NCBI GenBank assembly: GCA_030431875.1
Contig: JAUIIG010000011.1
Location: 1 to 61,996 of the forward strand
Length of the DNA: 61,996 bases
Source: Alphaproteobacteria bacterium
Lineage (GTDB): Bacteria; Pseudomonadota; Alphaproteobacteria; Sphingomonadales; Sphingomonadaceae
Reading direction: 5' to 3'
The translations under genes were made by a program, and so were the position numbers. Shown one piece after another: positions 16,945 to 25,627 of this stretch (position 1 is its first letter; the number at the start of each line of letters is the position of its first letter). The notes under the pieces are model-generated. The model made no database searches, was not told the origin of the DNA, and worked only from the letters and a program-made list of their open reading frames with translations.

Positions 16945-18069
16945 GTGAGTTTCGAGTCCGTGCCCTTCTGGGTCTACATCGTCGGCTTCTTGCTGATGCT
17001 TGGCCCACTCGTCGTCCTGCACGAGCTGGGACACTACCTGGTCGGGCGTTGGTTCGGTGTTGGGGCGGAGGCCTTCTCGGTCGGCTTCGGCAAGGAAATT
17101 GCCGGCTATACCGACAAGCGCGGCACCCGCTGGAAACTCTCCGCGCTGCCCATCGGTGGCTACGTCCAGTTCAAGGGCGACATGAACCCCGCCAGCGTGC
17201 CCGATCCCGATGCTCCGGCAGAGCCCGACTGCTTCCAGACCAAGCCGCTGTGGCAGCGCGCGCTGATTGTTGCGGCGGGCCCGGTTGCGAACGTGATCGT
17301 TGCTATCGCCATCTTCACCGCTTTCTTCATGATCTTCGGGAAGCCGGTGGCGAGCGATCCCGACGCGGAGAACTACATTGTCGCCTTTGCCGAGGAATCG
17401 CCTGCCCGCGAGGCCGGTATCCAGATCGGTGATCGCATCGTTGCGGTCGAAGGCGAGGCGATGGGCTCCTATCGCGAAGTGCAGCAGGCGATCTGGCTCT
17501 ATCCCAATCGCGAGCTGGACATCACCGTCGAGCGCGACGGGCAGCGCATCACCTATCCGATCACCACCCGGTCCGAGGAAGTCCCCGACCAGTTCGGCAA
17601 TGTCTCCACCATCGGCCTGATCGGGGTGGAAAGCCGCCCCACTGAGCGCAATTTCGAGGCGGTTGGACCGATTACGGCCGTGGGCCTCGCCACCGGTCAG
17701 TGCCTCGACATGTTCGACATGATGGTGACCGGCATCGGCCAGATCCTGTTCGGCGAACGCTCGGTGAAAGAGCTGGGCGGACCGCTCACGATTGCCAAGG
17801 TTTCGGGTGAACAGTTGAGCCTCGGGTGGCTGGAATTCGTCAGCTTTGCCGCGCTCATCTCGCTTAATTTGGCGTTCATTAACCTGCTGCCAATCCCTGC
17901 CCTCGACGGTGGGCACCTGGCTCTTTATGCAGTGGAAGCAGTCCGCCGCAAACCAGCCAGTCCCCGCAGTCAGGAGCTCGCGTTCCGCACCGGTATGGCC
18001 ATCGTTCTGGCCCTGATGCTGTTCGTGACGATCATCGATATTGCCAAGTTGCCGATTTTCGGCAGCTAG
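16945..18069 (+). CDS. rseP: Site-2 (intramembrane) zinc metalloprotease RseP
   Basis: Inner-membrane protease that cleaves transmembrane substrates such as anti-sigma factors and leftover signal peptides. The 374-aa protein has the zinc motif HELGH at residues 26-30 in the first helix. A single PDZ domain lies at about 120-200, containing SPAREAGIQIGDRIVAVEG. The third zinc ligand is in NLLPIPALDGGH near residue 320. Single-PDZ forms are usual in alphaproteobacteria; E. coli RseP has two. The start is a GTG directly abutting the dxr stop. Position between dxr and bamA is the conserved order and suggests a role in envelope quality control. Confidence 0.94.
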   Translation: MSFESVPFWVYIVGFLLMLGPLVVLHELGHYLVGRWFGVGAEAFSVGFGKEIAGYTDKRGTRWKLSALPIGGYVQFKGDMNPASVPDPDAPAEPDCFQTKPLWQRALIVAAGPVANVIVAIAIFTAFFMIFGKPVASDPDAENYIVAFAEESPAREAGIQIGDRIVAVEGEAMGSYREVQQAIWLYPNRELDITVERDGQRITYPITTRSEEVPDQFGNVSTIGLIGVESRPTERNFEAVGPITAVGLATGQCLDMFDMMVTGIGQILFGERSVKELGGPLTIAKVSGEQLSLGWLEFVSFAALISLNLAFINLLPIPALDGGHLALYAVEAVRRKPASPRSQELAFRTGMAIVLALMLFVTIIDIAKLPIFGS

Positions 18070-18133
18070 GCAAAACTCCTCTGGTGGGGAAAGGACAGCA
18101 CTTTCGACGTGATTTCGGGCATGATTGCTTGAT

Positions 18134-18146
18134 TGCCAGTCTGGCA
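18134..18146. promoter_or_regulatory. Perfect palindrome in the bamA leader
   Basis: TGCCAG-T-CTGGCA is a perfect 6+1+6 inverted repeat about 125 bases upstream of the bamA start. It could be an operator or a small RNA hairpin. No regulator is assigned. Confidence 0.3.
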
Positions 18147-18268
18147 TCGGGCAAGGGCGCACTTCGCGTTTGAAACCGGACGATGCATCCCGCTTGGGGG
18201 CGGGGGAGCGACAGACCGGGTTCGTTCGTCCCACCTGGGGCGCGGATGTCGAGACAAGTGGACGGATA

Positions 18269-20971
18269 ATGGGTTCCAAAGCCAAGACGATCAAATCCCA
18301 GCACTATGCCGTAGCCCTGTTGGGCTGCACCATGCTTGCCGGCATGCCGATTGCGGCGCTGGCGCAAGACGCTGGCGATCTTACTCTGCCTCCTGAAGAA
18401 GCCACTGCGGCTCCGCAGGAAGAAACGCCGACGCCTGCTCCGGCTCCGCAGGAGCAGGGCGAAATCATCCGCACCATCGCCGTTGCCGGTGCCGAGCGCC
18501 TGGAGCCGGAAACGATTGTTTCCTACATCCAGCTGCGTCCGGGCATGGTCTATACCGCTGCGGCCGGTGACCAGGCCCTGCTGGACCTCGCCGAGACCGA
18601 GCTGTTTGCCGATTTCGAGCTGGCCTTCAACGACGGCAACGTCGTCATCACGGTCGAGGAAAACCCGATCATCAACCGCATCATCCTGGAGGGTAACCGC
18701 CGGATCGATGCTGACGAGATCATTCCCGAGATCAACCTGGCCCCGCGCCAGATCTTCACCCGTTCGCGTGTTCGCGCTGACGTCGCCCGCATCATCGAGC
18801 TGTACAAGCGCCAGGGCCGTTTTGCCGCGACCGTCGAACCGCAGATGGTCATGCTGGACCAGAACCGCGTCGACGTGATCTTCGAGATTTCCGAAGGCCC
18901 CAAGTCGCGCGTGCGCCAGATCAACATCATCGGCAACGAGGTGTTCTCCGACGGCCAGCTGCGTGACGAGATGGTGACGCGCGAAGCCGGCCTGTTCGCT
19001 ATCTTCAGTTCGAACACCAGCTACGATCCCGATCGCCTGGCCTTCGACCAGCAGCAGCTGCGCCAATTCTACCTGACCGAAGGTTATGCCGACTTCCGCG
19101 TCGTCTCCGCCGTGGCCGAGCTGACGCCGGACAAGCGCGACTTCATCATCACCTACGTGGTGGAAGAGGGCGAGCGCTACACCTTTGGCGACGTTGAAGT
19201 GGTCAGCCAGCTGCGCGATTTCTCGTCCGAACAGCTGTCTGCCGGCCTGGTGATGGAAACCGGCGACTGGTACAACGCTGCGCAGATCGACGACACCGTC
19301 GAAGGCCTGACCGAGACCGCCGGTGCCTTTGGCTATGCCTTTGCCGACGTGCGCCCGCGCATCTCGCGCAATGCCGAAGATCGCACGATGGATGTCACCT
19401 TCACGGTGGCCGACGCACCGCGCGTTTACATCGAAGCCATCGAGATCAACGGCAACACGCTGACGCAGGACAAGGTGATCCGCCGCGAGTTCCGTATCGC
19501 GGAAGGCGACGCCTTCTCCAGCCTGCAGGTCGCCCGTTCGACTGCGCGCATCAACTCGCTGGGCTACTTCCAGGAAAACTTCGAGATCGAGCAGGTCGAA
19601 GGCTCTTCGCCCGACCGCATCATCCTGCAGGCCAACGTGCAGGAAGAACCGACCGGCGAACTGACCCTGTCGGCCGGTTTCTCCTCGCTCGAAAGCTTCA
19701 TCTTCAACGGCTCGATCCGGCAGAACAACTTCCGCGGCCGCGGCCAGACCATCGGCTTCGGCATCAACTATTCGCGCTATTCGCGTTCGGCCAACATCAG
19801 CTTCACCGAACCCAAGGTGTTCGACCGCGATATCGCGCTGGGCTTCGATATTTACCGGCAGGACTTCAACAACGGCTACTTCAACCGCGACAGCGCGACC
19901 TACGAGCAGTCGACGACCGGTTTCTCGGTACGCATGGGTGTGCCGCTGAGCGAGTACATGAGCCTGCTGGGCAGCTATACGCTGAACTACCAGGACGTGA
20001 CCGTCGACGAGACGCGCTTCTTCGCCGACTTCGACGGCGACGGCACCACGCAGTGCGAGCCGCTGCTGGCCGGTCGCTACCTGTGCGACGCCCTGGGCAC
20101 GCGCCTGCAGTCGATCGTCGGCCTGTCGCTGACCTATTCGACGCTGGACAGCCGTATTCGTCCGACTCGCGGCATGAACGCCGTGGGTACCGTGCAGTTC
20201 GCCGGCCTTGGCGGTGAAACCCGCTACGTGCGCGTGCGCGGCGAAGTGGCGCAGTACTGGAACCTTGGCGGTGGCTTCATCGGCTCGGTCCGCCTCGAAG
20301 GCGGTTATATCAACGGCCTCGGCGACGACGTGCTGCTGACCGACCGTTTCTTCCTCGGTGAAGGGCAGATCCGCGGTTTCGACATTCGTGGCGTCGGCCC
20401 GCGCGTGGTCCGCAGCTTCTACGAAACCGACGAGGAAGGTAACCAGGTCCTCATCCCGCTGGGTGACAACCGCAACCAGGACGATGCCCTTGGCGGTACG
20501 GCCTACTACCTCGGCCGCGCCGAGATCGAGATCCCGCTGGGTTCGGGCGTGCGCGAACTGGGCCTGCGCCCGTCGCTGTTCGTCGATGTCGGCTCGGTGT
20601 TCGGGGTCGATTCGCCGCAGCTGACGCAGAGTCCGCTGCCCGATGGCCTGTTCATCCCGCAGCGCGATGGTGAGGGCAATCCGCTGTTCACCCAGCTGAC
20701 GCTGGATGACACCGGCGCCGTGATCGGCGGCATCACCACCATCAACCCGGTGGCGCCTGATGGCCGCCTGAATACGCCGATTGGCCTGGACCTGCCGCCC
20801 TTTACCGAAGAATTCCTGGGCGATACCCCGTCGCCGCGTGTGACTGCCGGTCTCGGCGTCAACTGGAACTCGCCGTTCGGTCCGTTCAGGATCGATATAG
20901 CCTATGATATTCTATCTGAGCGCGGCGACGAAACCAAACTCTTCTCCTTCAATGTAGGAACGCAATTCTGA
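18269..20971 (+). CDS. bamA: Outer membrane protein assembly factor BamA
   Basis: Core of the BAM complex that inserts beta-barrel proteins into the outer membrane. The 900-aa product has a signal peptide ending near AALAQ|DAGD (about residue 31). A short Pro/Glu-rich linker (EETPTPAPAPQEQGE) follows, then five POTRA repeats to roughly residue 430 and a C-terminal barrel ending NVGTQF with terminal Phe. The barrel contains the family RGF motif (GEGQIRGFDIRGVGPR). It is longer than E. coli BamA (810 aa), partly through the linker and extra barrel loops. I chose ATG 18269 because it begins the signal peptide; the 48 codons upstream in frame do not look coding. It overlaps the ompH start by one base. 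Confidence 0.96.
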   Translation: MGSKAKTIKSQHYAVALLGCTMLAGMPIAALAQDAGDLTLPPEEATAAPQEETPTPAPAPQEQGEIIRTIAVAGAERLEPETIVSYIQLRPGMVYTAAAGDQALLDLAETELFADFELAFNDGNVVITVEENPIINRIILEGNRRIDADEIIPEINLAPRQIFTRSRVRADVARIIELYKRQGRFAATVEPQMVMLDQNRVDVIFEISEGPKSRVRQINIIGNEVFSDGQLRDEMVTREAGLFAIFSSNTSYDPDRLAFDQQQLRQFYLTEGYADFRVVSAVAELTPDKRDFIITYVVEEGERYTFGDVEVVSQLRDFSSEQLSAGLVMETGDWYNAAQIDDTVEGLTETAGAFGYAFADVRPRISRNAEDRTMDVTFTVADAPRVYIEAIEINGNTLTQDKVIRREFRIAEGDAFSSLQVARSTARINSLGYFQENFEIEQVEGSSPDRIILQANVQEEPTGELTLSAGFSSLESFIFNGSIRQNNFRGRGQTIGFGINYSRYSRSANISFTEPKVFDRDIALGFDIYRQDFNNGYFNRDSATYEQSTTGFSVRMGVPLSEYMSLLGSYTLNYQDVTVDETRFFADFDGDGTTQCEPLLAGRYLCDALGTRLQSIVGLSLTYSTLDSRIRPTRGMNAVGTVQFAGLGGETRYVRVRGEVAQYWNLGGGFIGSVRLEGGYINGLGDDVLLTDRFFLGEGQIRGFDIRGVGPRVVRSFYETDEEGNQVLIPLGDNRNQDDALGGTAYYLGRAEIEIPLGSGVRELGLRPSLFVDVGSVFGVDSPQLTQSPLPDGLFIPQRDGEGNPLFTQLTLDDTGAVIGGITTINPVAPDGRLNTPIGLDLPPFTEEFLGDTPSPRVTAGLGVNWNSPFGPFRIDIAYDILSERGDETKLFSFNVGTQF

Positions 20972-21657
20972 TGAAAAATCTCGTCAAGACCTCGCTTGGT
21001 GCCGCACTGGCTGTTGCCGGTGCGAGCCTCGCCGTGCCCGCCGCCGCCCAGGTTAACGGCATCGGTACCGTCGATCTCAGCTACGCCGTGGCCAATTCGC
21101 AGGCCTTCCAGACTGGCTACCAGCAGATCGCCACGCAGTATCAGGCGCAGCGCACTACCATCGAACAGCGCCAGCAGCAGCGCCAGCAGCTGATCGTGAC
21201 CTTCGACACCAACAGCGACGGCCAGCTGGATGCCACCGAACAGGCAGCCACGCAGGATCCCAACAACACGACGGTGCAGCAGATCCAGGCCATCGACCAG
21301 GAAATCGCCACCCTGCAGCAGCCGATCAACCTCGCGCGCGTTTACGTGGTGCAGCAGATTGCCCAGCAGTACTCGGCCGCCATGCAGCAGGTGATCAGCG
21401 ACCAGAACATCCAGTTCGTGATCTCGCCCGATGCCCTGATCTACGCGCCGGAAGCTGCCGACATCACCGAAGCCGTCACCACTGCGCTCAACGCCCGCGT
21501 ACCTTCGGTCGCTGTCGTGCCGCCGGCTGACTGGCAGCCCAGCGAAGCTGCGGTGAACCTGTTCCAGCAGATCCAGCAGATCCTGGTGATGGCCGCCATG
21601 CAGCAGCAGCAGGCCGCCGCCGCAGGCGAACAGCCCGCTGCCGCCACCGGCCGCTAA
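20971..21657 (+). CDS. ompH: OmpH/Skp-family periplasmic chaperone with an EF-hand-like loop
   Basis: Periplasmic holdase for unfolded outer-membrane proteins, encoded after bamA as usual. The 228-aa product has a signal peptide ending AAAQ (about residue 27), a Skp-like core start ([19 protein letters not shown]) and long Gln-rich helical arms. At residues 79-90 the tip region carries [12 protein letters not shown], which matches the 12-residue EF-hand calcium loop at positions 1, 3, 5, 6, 8, 9 and 12. The next residue is Gln and not the usual hydrophobic one. Ordinary Skp has no such loop. The C-terminus is a Gln/Ala-rich tail. The start overlaps the bamA stop (TGATG). Chaperone family is likely; calcium binding is only suggested. 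Confidence 0.85.
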   Translation: MKNLVKTSLGAALAVAGASLAVPAAAQVNGIGTVDLSYAVANSQAFQTGYQQIATQYQAQRTTIEQRQQQRQQLIVTFDTNSDGQLDATEQAATQDPNNTTVQQIQAIDQEIATLQQPINLARVYVVQQIAQQYSAAMQQVISDQNIQFVISPDALIYAPEAADITEAVTTALNARVPSVAVVPPADWQPSEAAVNLFQQIQQILVMAAMQQQQAAAAGEQPAAATGR

Positions 21658-21683
21658 GACCAAGAGAAGACGGGGGCAGGGCA

Positions 21684-22133
21684 GTGAGCGATAGCTACGA
21701 CATTCCGCGCATCCTCAAGGCCCTGCCGCACCGTTACCCGATGCTGCTGGTCGATCGCGTTGCCGAACTGGTAAAAGGCGAGCGGATCAGTGCCATCAAG
21801 GCGGTGACCTTCAACGAAGGTTTCTTCCAGGGGCACTTCCCCGGTCGTCCGATCATGCCGGGCGTGCTGCAGATCGAGGCGCTGGCGCAGGCCGCCGGCA
21901 TCCTCGGTATCGAAACGCTCGATCTCGCGGACAGTGGCAAGCTGGTTTATTTCATGGCCATCGAAAACGCCAAGTTCCGCGCCCCGGTCGAGCCGGGTTG
22001 CCTGCTGCAGCTGGACGTCGCTTTCACCCAGCAGCGCAGCAAGATCTGCAAGTTTGATGGCAAGGCCAGCGTTGACGGCAAGGTGACCTGCGCCGTCAGC
22101 TTTACCGCGATGATTGCCGACCCGCCTGAATAA
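21684..22133 (+). CDS. fabZ: 3-hydroxyacyl-ACP dehydratase FabZ
   Basis: Cytosolic hot-dog-fold enzyme that dehydrates (3R)-hydroxyacyl-ACP in fatty-acid elongation. The 149-aa length is typical. The catalytic His lies in [12 protein letters not shown] and the catalytic Glu in [11 protein letters not shown]. The N-terminal [13 protein letters not shown] block is also intact. The start is a GTG preceded by GGGGGCAGGG. It follows ompH by 26 bases in the conserved bamA-ompH-fabZ order; lpxD and lpxA, which flank fabZ in many proteobacteria, are not here. rpmE begins 100 bases downstream. Confidence 0.96.
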   Translation: MSDSYDIPRILKALPHRYPMLLVDRVAELVKGERISAIKAVTFNEGFFQGHFPGRPIMPGVLQIEALAQAAGILGIETLDLADSGKLVYFMAIENAKFRAPVEPGCLLQLDVAFTQQRSKICKFDGKASVDGKVTCAVSFTAMIADPPE

Positions 22134-22232
22134 GGTTGCTTTTGGCGCGATACGCCGCTAGGCGCGCGCCTTTCCGAACTTCAATCCATCTGCAGGTCGG
22201 TCGGAACCGGCCAGACGCAAAGGAACAATGCC

Positions 22233-22457
22233 ATGAAGGCCGATACGCATCCCGATTACCACATGATCACGGTCAAGATGACCGATGGTACCGAATTCCA
22301 GACCAAGAGCACCTGGGGTGCCGAGGGCGATACGATGAACCTCGAAATCGACCCGACCAGCCACCCGGCATGGACCGGCGGTCCGCAGCGCATCCAGGAC
22401 GGCGGCCGCGTGGCCAAGTTTAACCAGCGTTTCGGCGGCCTGAAGCTGAAGAAGTAA
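22233..22457 (+). CDS. rpmE: 50S ribosomal protein L31 (cysteine-free type)
   Basis: Small protein of the large ribosomal subunit, 74 aa, beginning [10 protein letters not shown] and containing [10 protein letters not shown] and the C-terminal FNQRFGGL block. It has no cysteine, so it is the C-minus form that does not bind zinc, the usual single form in alphaproteobacteria. AAAGGAACA lies upstream of the ATG at good spacing. A strong stem-loop terminator follows about 28 bases after the stop. It is separate from the fabZ operon by about 100 bases and may have its own promoter; a weak TTGCTT-N17-TAGGCG candidate sits at 22136-22164. Confidence 0.96.
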   Translation: MKADTHPDYHMITVKMTDGTEFQTKSTWGAEGDTMNLEIDPTSHPAWTGGPQRIQDGGRVAKFNQRFGGLKLKK

Positions 22458-22484
22458 GCTTTCAGCGCATTCGCGAAATCAGGG

Positions 22485-22513
22485 AAGGGCGGTCCGATCA
22501 GGCCGCCCTTTCT
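22485..22513 (+). terminator. Rho-independent terminator after rpmE
   Basis: AAGGGCGG (22485-22492) pairs with CCGCCCTT (22503-22510), and TCT follows. It also lies just before the stop of the convergent DUF2165 gene, so it may act in both directions. Confidence 0.75.
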
Positions 22514-22522
22514 GATTCCGGG

Positions 22523-23011
22523 CTAGTCGTCGGGCGTGTGGTAGACGAACAGCACGGTCACCACCGATGCCATGGCAAACATGAAAGCCCCCTTCAGCGA
22601 TCCGTCGCCCACCTGTGTCTGCCACATCTGGAAGAAGGCGGAGCCGATGGTCATGAACAGGCCGAACCAGGTCAACAGGGCAAATCCGGCGGCGTAGACA
22701 GCGGTACGCTTGGCAGCAGTGAAAGCTGCCGCATCGCCCTTGCGGGCCGCGAACAGGTCCCACCCGCCCTTGATGCCGAAGAATGCCGTGGCGAATTCGC
22801 CCGCCAGCACGATGGCCAGCGCGATCCAGGCCAGCGTGGGGTTGTCACTCTTGAAGAACAGCGTGTCCGGATAGGCGGTATTATCCGCCCCCGACATTAC
22901 GTAACTCAACGATGCTTGCGCGGCCTCGATATTGGCCACGTTCTGCAACGCGTAGATCAGTGCATGAAAGCCGATGACGGCCACGAGTGTGGCCTTGATA
23001 AGACGAAGCAT
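22523..23011 (-). CDS. DUF2165 small integral membrane protein
   Basis: Predicted inner-membrane protein of 162 aa and unknown function. Four hydrophobic helices are visible (near residues 5-25, 60-80, 103-125 and 135-155). Between the first two is a short extracytoplasmic loop with VMSGADNTAYPDT. The first-helix text MLRLIKATLVAVIGFHALIYALQN and the LAIVLAGEFATA segment resemble COG5472/DUF2165 proteins. It stands alone between the rpmE terminator and a GFA-family gene 64 bases away on the same strand. No regulatory site was recognised. The family call is by memory of its sequence pattern and is fairly sure; the function is not known. Confidence 0.78.
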   Translation of the reverse strand: MLRLIKATLVAVIGFHALIYALQNVANIEAAQASLSYVMSGADNTAYPDTLFFKSDNPTLAWIALAIVLAGEFATAFFGIKGGWDLFAARKGDAAAFTAAKRTAVYAAGFALLTWFGLFMTIGSAFFQMWQTQVGDGSLKGAFMFAMASVVTVLFVYHTPDD

Positions 23012-23075
23012 AGTCCCCCCTCAGTCTGCGACCAGGAGGAGAGGCTAGCCGCTCGCGCGTCCGGCGGCAAATCGG

Positions 23076-23522
23076 CTAGATCACGCCCTTGGGCCAGACC
23101 TTGCCCGGCGTTTCCTCGAAGCGCAGCCAGCCTGCCTGTGTCCGCTCGCCGCCAAAGTCGTCGACATGGCGCTGCCCGTTGAAGACTGGCACCTCAGGGA
23201 AGTCCTCGTAAGGCCGCACCCCTTCCAGCGTGGAGGCGTTGATGGCGAACTTGTCGGGATCACTCCGCGCCTGATGCATGACGTGAATGCCGCACTTGGA
23301 GCAGAAGTGGTGCTTCGCCGCCATGGTGTTGAACTGGTAGCAGGACAGGGCCTCTTCACCCTTGGTCACGGTCACGGCTTCAACCGGCACGTAAACCATT
23401 GCCGCACCCTTCATGGCGCAGATCGAGCAGTTGCATCGCGACGGTACCAGCCGTTCGTCGGGGAACTCTACCGCGTACTGCACGGCGCCGCAGTGGCAGG
23501 AACCTTTGCGCGTCACCCCCAT
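23076..23522 (-). CDS. GFA (glutathione-dependent formaldehyde-activating) family protein
   Basis: Cytosolic zinc-binding protein of about 148 aa with the CENP-V/GFA fold. The zinc cysteines are visible as GSCHCGAVQYAV at the N-terminus, SRCNCSICAMKG near residue 30, and FCSKCGIHV near residue 75. These families were named after Gfa of Paracoccus, but most members have no shown formaldehyde activity, so the substrate is open. The start is ATG 23522 or the in-frame GTG two codons later. It overlaps the end of the upstream dioxygenase gene by about ten bases, so the two are co-transcribed. Confidence 0.85.
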   Translation of the reverse strand: MGVTRKGSCHCGAVQYAVEFPDERLVPSRCNCSICAMKGAAMVYVPVEAVTVTKGEEALSCYQFNTMAAKHHFCSKCGIHVMHQARSDPDKFAINASTLEGVRPYEDFPEVPVFNGQRHVDDFGGERTQAGWLRFEETPGKVWPKGVI

Positions 23523-24145
23523 GGCTTTTCCCGGTACCACTTGGTGATCACGTACTTCACCCCCTTGCGCACCTTCATGCCGTGGTGAAGTGTGTTGGGA
23601 TTGACGCGGCCGTCAGGGCGGCGGTTGTCCCAGCACACGAGGCGTCCCGTTTCCGGCTGGAAGGTCTTGTTGATGACCTTGAACCGCGTGCCGCCGCCGG
23701 CTTCCACCTCGTTGAGGTAGATCATGAAGGTCCAGGTGCGGTTGCCGGCCACGCTGCAATAGGTGTTGTAGTCCATGCCCTGCGGCTCGAAGTAGTCGGT
23801 GTGGGGTTTGAACTCCTGCCCCTCGGCATAGCGCTGGCCCTGCACCGGCTCGCCGTGGGCGCGGTCGATGCCGTTCAGTTCGAACAGCATGTCTTCCAGG
23901 TCCTTCACCGCAGCTTCCTTGGGATCGAGGTCGCAGGTCTCGCTGGTGCGGAAGTAGTCGTCGCCATTGGTGTCGGCGATGGTGGAAGGGCGGCGGTCGC
24001 GGTCGATCAGCTCGATCAGGCCGACGCACAGGTCGTCGGGAATGAAATTGGCGCAGGTAAGCAGAGTTAGCCGCGAAGAGGGGACCTGCCGCATCCCGTC
24101 ATGCTGGCCGAGGATGTCGACAGAGGTCTCGCCCGGATTCGTCAT
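23513..24145 (-). CDS. 2OG-Fe(II) dioxygenase, prolyl 4-hydroxylase-like
   Basis: Non-haem iron dioxygenase of about 210 aa that uses 2-oxoglutarate and oxygen. The iron facial triad is visible as HTD in FKPHTDYFEP and the distal His in NTLHHGMKV, followed by the 2OG-binding Lys in GVKYVITKWYRE. FMIYLNEVEAGGGTRF is the typical core strand pair of P4H-alpha homologues. The substrate, a protein or small molecule, is unknown. I used ATG 24145 (MTNPGETSVDIL); the longer in-frame text upstream runs towards the tRNA promoter and looks non-coding. The downstream GFA gene overlaps its end. A second, distant 2OG domain occurs at 54.6 kb. Confidence 0.85.
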   Translation of the reverse strand: MTNPGETSVDILGQHDGMRQVPSSRLTLLTCANFIPDDLCVGLIELIDRDRRPSTIADTNGDDYFRTSETCDLDPKEAAVKDLEDMLFELNGIDRAHGEPVQGQRYAEGQEFKPHTDYFEPQGMDYNTYCSVAGNRTWTFMIYLNEVEAGGGTRFKVINKTFQPETGRLVCWDNRRPDGRVNPNTLHHGMKVRKGVKYVITKWYREKPWG

Positions 24146-24279
24146 GCCGACATTGATAAACCCGGCGATGGGCCGCGCAAGCCCAAGTAATTTTCTTGCG
24201 TTTGAGCCGCTGCAAAGCACTTTTCGCTTTGCTTGCCAGCCGACTTGTGCAACAGGCCAGCCCCCGCGCCGGATGGCCC

Positions 24280-24307
24280 TTGACCACTCGGCGCAGACCC
24301 CTAACAG
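24280..24307 (+). promoter_or_regulatory. Putative tRNA-His promoter
   Basis: TTGACC (24280-24285), a 16-base spacer and TAACAG (24302-24307) lie about 33 bases upstream of the tRNA. The pattern is similar to that upstream of the tRNA-Met at 52.4 kb. Confidence 0.55.
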
Positions 24308-24340
24308 GCCGCATCTTGGCATGCGGAACCTGGCATGTGT

Positions 24341-24418
24341 GGCGATCGTAGCTCAGTTGGTTAGAGCGCCGGTTTGTGGTACCGGAGGTCGGGGGTTCGA
24401 GACCCCTCGATCGCCCCA
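24341..24418 (+). tRNA. tRNA-His (anticodon GTG)
   Basis: The cloverleaf folds fully. The acceptor is GCGATCG with CGATCGC, the D arm is GCTC...GAGC, and the anticodon stem CCGGT/ACCGG encloses TTGTGGT. The T loop is TTCGAGA. G-1 at 24341 is encoded and pairs with C73 at 24415, and CCA is encoded at 24416-24418. Many alphaproteobacteria (the Rhodobacterales/Rhizobiales/Caulobacterales group) have lost G-1, so its presence fits a Sphingomonadales-like lineage. Confidence 0.95.
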
Positions 24419-24463
24419 TTTCCCCAGTTTTCCTGCCGCGTTGAAAGCGATGAGGGGCTAGTC

Positions 24464-25531
24464 ATGCCGGCATTCTGGAGCGAACCCGACTGGGACGAGC
24501 ACGAGCGCGTCGAGGTGGTGCATGATCGCGCCTCCGGCCTCACCGCGATTATCGCCCTCCATTCCACTCATCTCGGCCCCGGCGCCGGAGGCACCCGATT
24601 CTGGCACTATGCCGATCCGGCTGGCGCCATGCGCGACGCGCTGCGCCTGTCGCGCGGGATGAGCTACAAGAACGCCATGGCCGGCCTGCCCATGGGCGGC
24701 GGCAAGGCCGTGGTCCTGCTCGACAAGGATCGCAAGAAGACCGCTGCCATGCTGCACGCTTTCGGTGATGCCGTCGAAGCCTTGGGCGGAAAGTATGTCA
24801 CTGCCGAAGATGTCGGCGCGACCGTGGCCGATATGGAAATGGTGCGCGAGCGGACCGAGCACGTCTGCGGCCTGCCGGTGGCAGAGGGTGACGCAGGTGG
24901 TGATCCCGGCCCGTTCACGGCCATGGGCATCTACCACGGCATCAAGGCTGCCGTTGCGCACAAGCTGGGCAAGGAATCGATGCAGGGCGTGCGTGTCGCC
25001 GTGCAGGGTGTGGGCTCGGTCGGTGGCGGCGTCGCGCGCCTGCTGGCCAAGGACGGCGCGCGGCTGACCTTGGCCGACGTCGACGACAAGCGCGCCAAGG
25101 CCCTAGCCGACGAGCTCGACGCCGAAGCTGTCGCCGCAGACCAGATCATGTCAACAACCTGCGACGTGTTCAGCCCCAATGCGCTGGGCGCCATCCTCGA
25201 CGAGGAAGGCATTGCCCGGCTCGATTGCGCCATCGTTGCAGGCGGGGCGAACAACCAGTTGGCGCGTCCCGAACACGGGGCCATGCTGCATCAGCGCGAC
25301 ATCCTTTATGCGCCGGACTACGTCATCAACGCGGGCGGCATCATCAATGTCAGCCTGGAATATCTCTGCCGCCGGTCTGGCGAGCCTTGCGACATCAACG
25401 AAGTGCGCAAGCGTATCGCCCAGATTCCTGGCCGCCTGAACTCGATCTGGCGGGAAACCGACGCCACCGGACGTCCGTCCAACGAGGTCGCCGACACAAT
25501 GGCGCAGATCCTGATCGGGCGTGGCCAGTAG
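24464..25531 (+). CDS. Leu/Phe/Val dehydrogenase family amino-acid dehydrogenase
   Basis: NAD-dependent oxidative deaminase of branched-chain or aromatic amino acids, 355 aa, cytosolic. The N-terminal catalytic domain holds GPGAGGTRFWHY, the substrate-binding Lys in MSYKNAMAGLPMGGGKAVV and the aspartate in AEDVGATVADM. The C-terminal Rossmann domain has VAVQGVGSVGGGVARLL near residue 185 and INAGGIINV. ATG 24464 follows GAGGGG; in-frame text further upstream overlaps the tRNA and was rejected. Substrate preference (Leu, Val or Phe) cannot be set from sequence. It stands alone after tRNA-His, with the cytochrome c maturation genes about 100 bases downstream. Confidence 0.88.
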   Translation: MPAFWSEPDWDEHERVEVVHDRASGLTAIIALHSTHLGPGAGGTRFWHYADPAGAMRDALRLSRGMSYKNAMAGLPMGGGKAVVLLDKDRKKTAAMLHAFGDAVEALGGKYVTAEDVGATVADMEMVRERTEHVCGLPVAEGDAGGDPGPFTAMGIYHGIKAAVAHKLGKESMQGVRVAVQGVGSVGGGVARLLAKDGARLTLADVDDKRAKALADELDAEAVAADQIMSTTCDVFSPNALGAILDEEGIARLDCAIVAGGANNQLARPEHGAMLHQRDILYAPDYVINAGGIINVSLEYLCRRSGEPCDINEVRKRIAQIPGRLNSIWRETDATGRPSNEVADTMAQILIGRGQ

Positions 25532-25627
25532 GCAGCCGCTGAAACCGCACAAAAGAGTTCCGGTTTTGCTTGTCGGACGCGGCTGCGACTGCAATAGGAT
25601 GCGGCCAAAGATAGACTTTGTCCGACG

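Noticed and set aside
18125-18268. Longer N-terminus for BamA
   Set aside because: The 48 extra residues would precede and hide the signal peptide; the ATG at 18269 starts it cleanly.
24341-24418. tRNA-His as an attachment site of an integrated element
   Set aside because: No integrase gene and no repeat of the tRNA 3' end was seen nearby; flanking genes are ordinary chromosomal genes.
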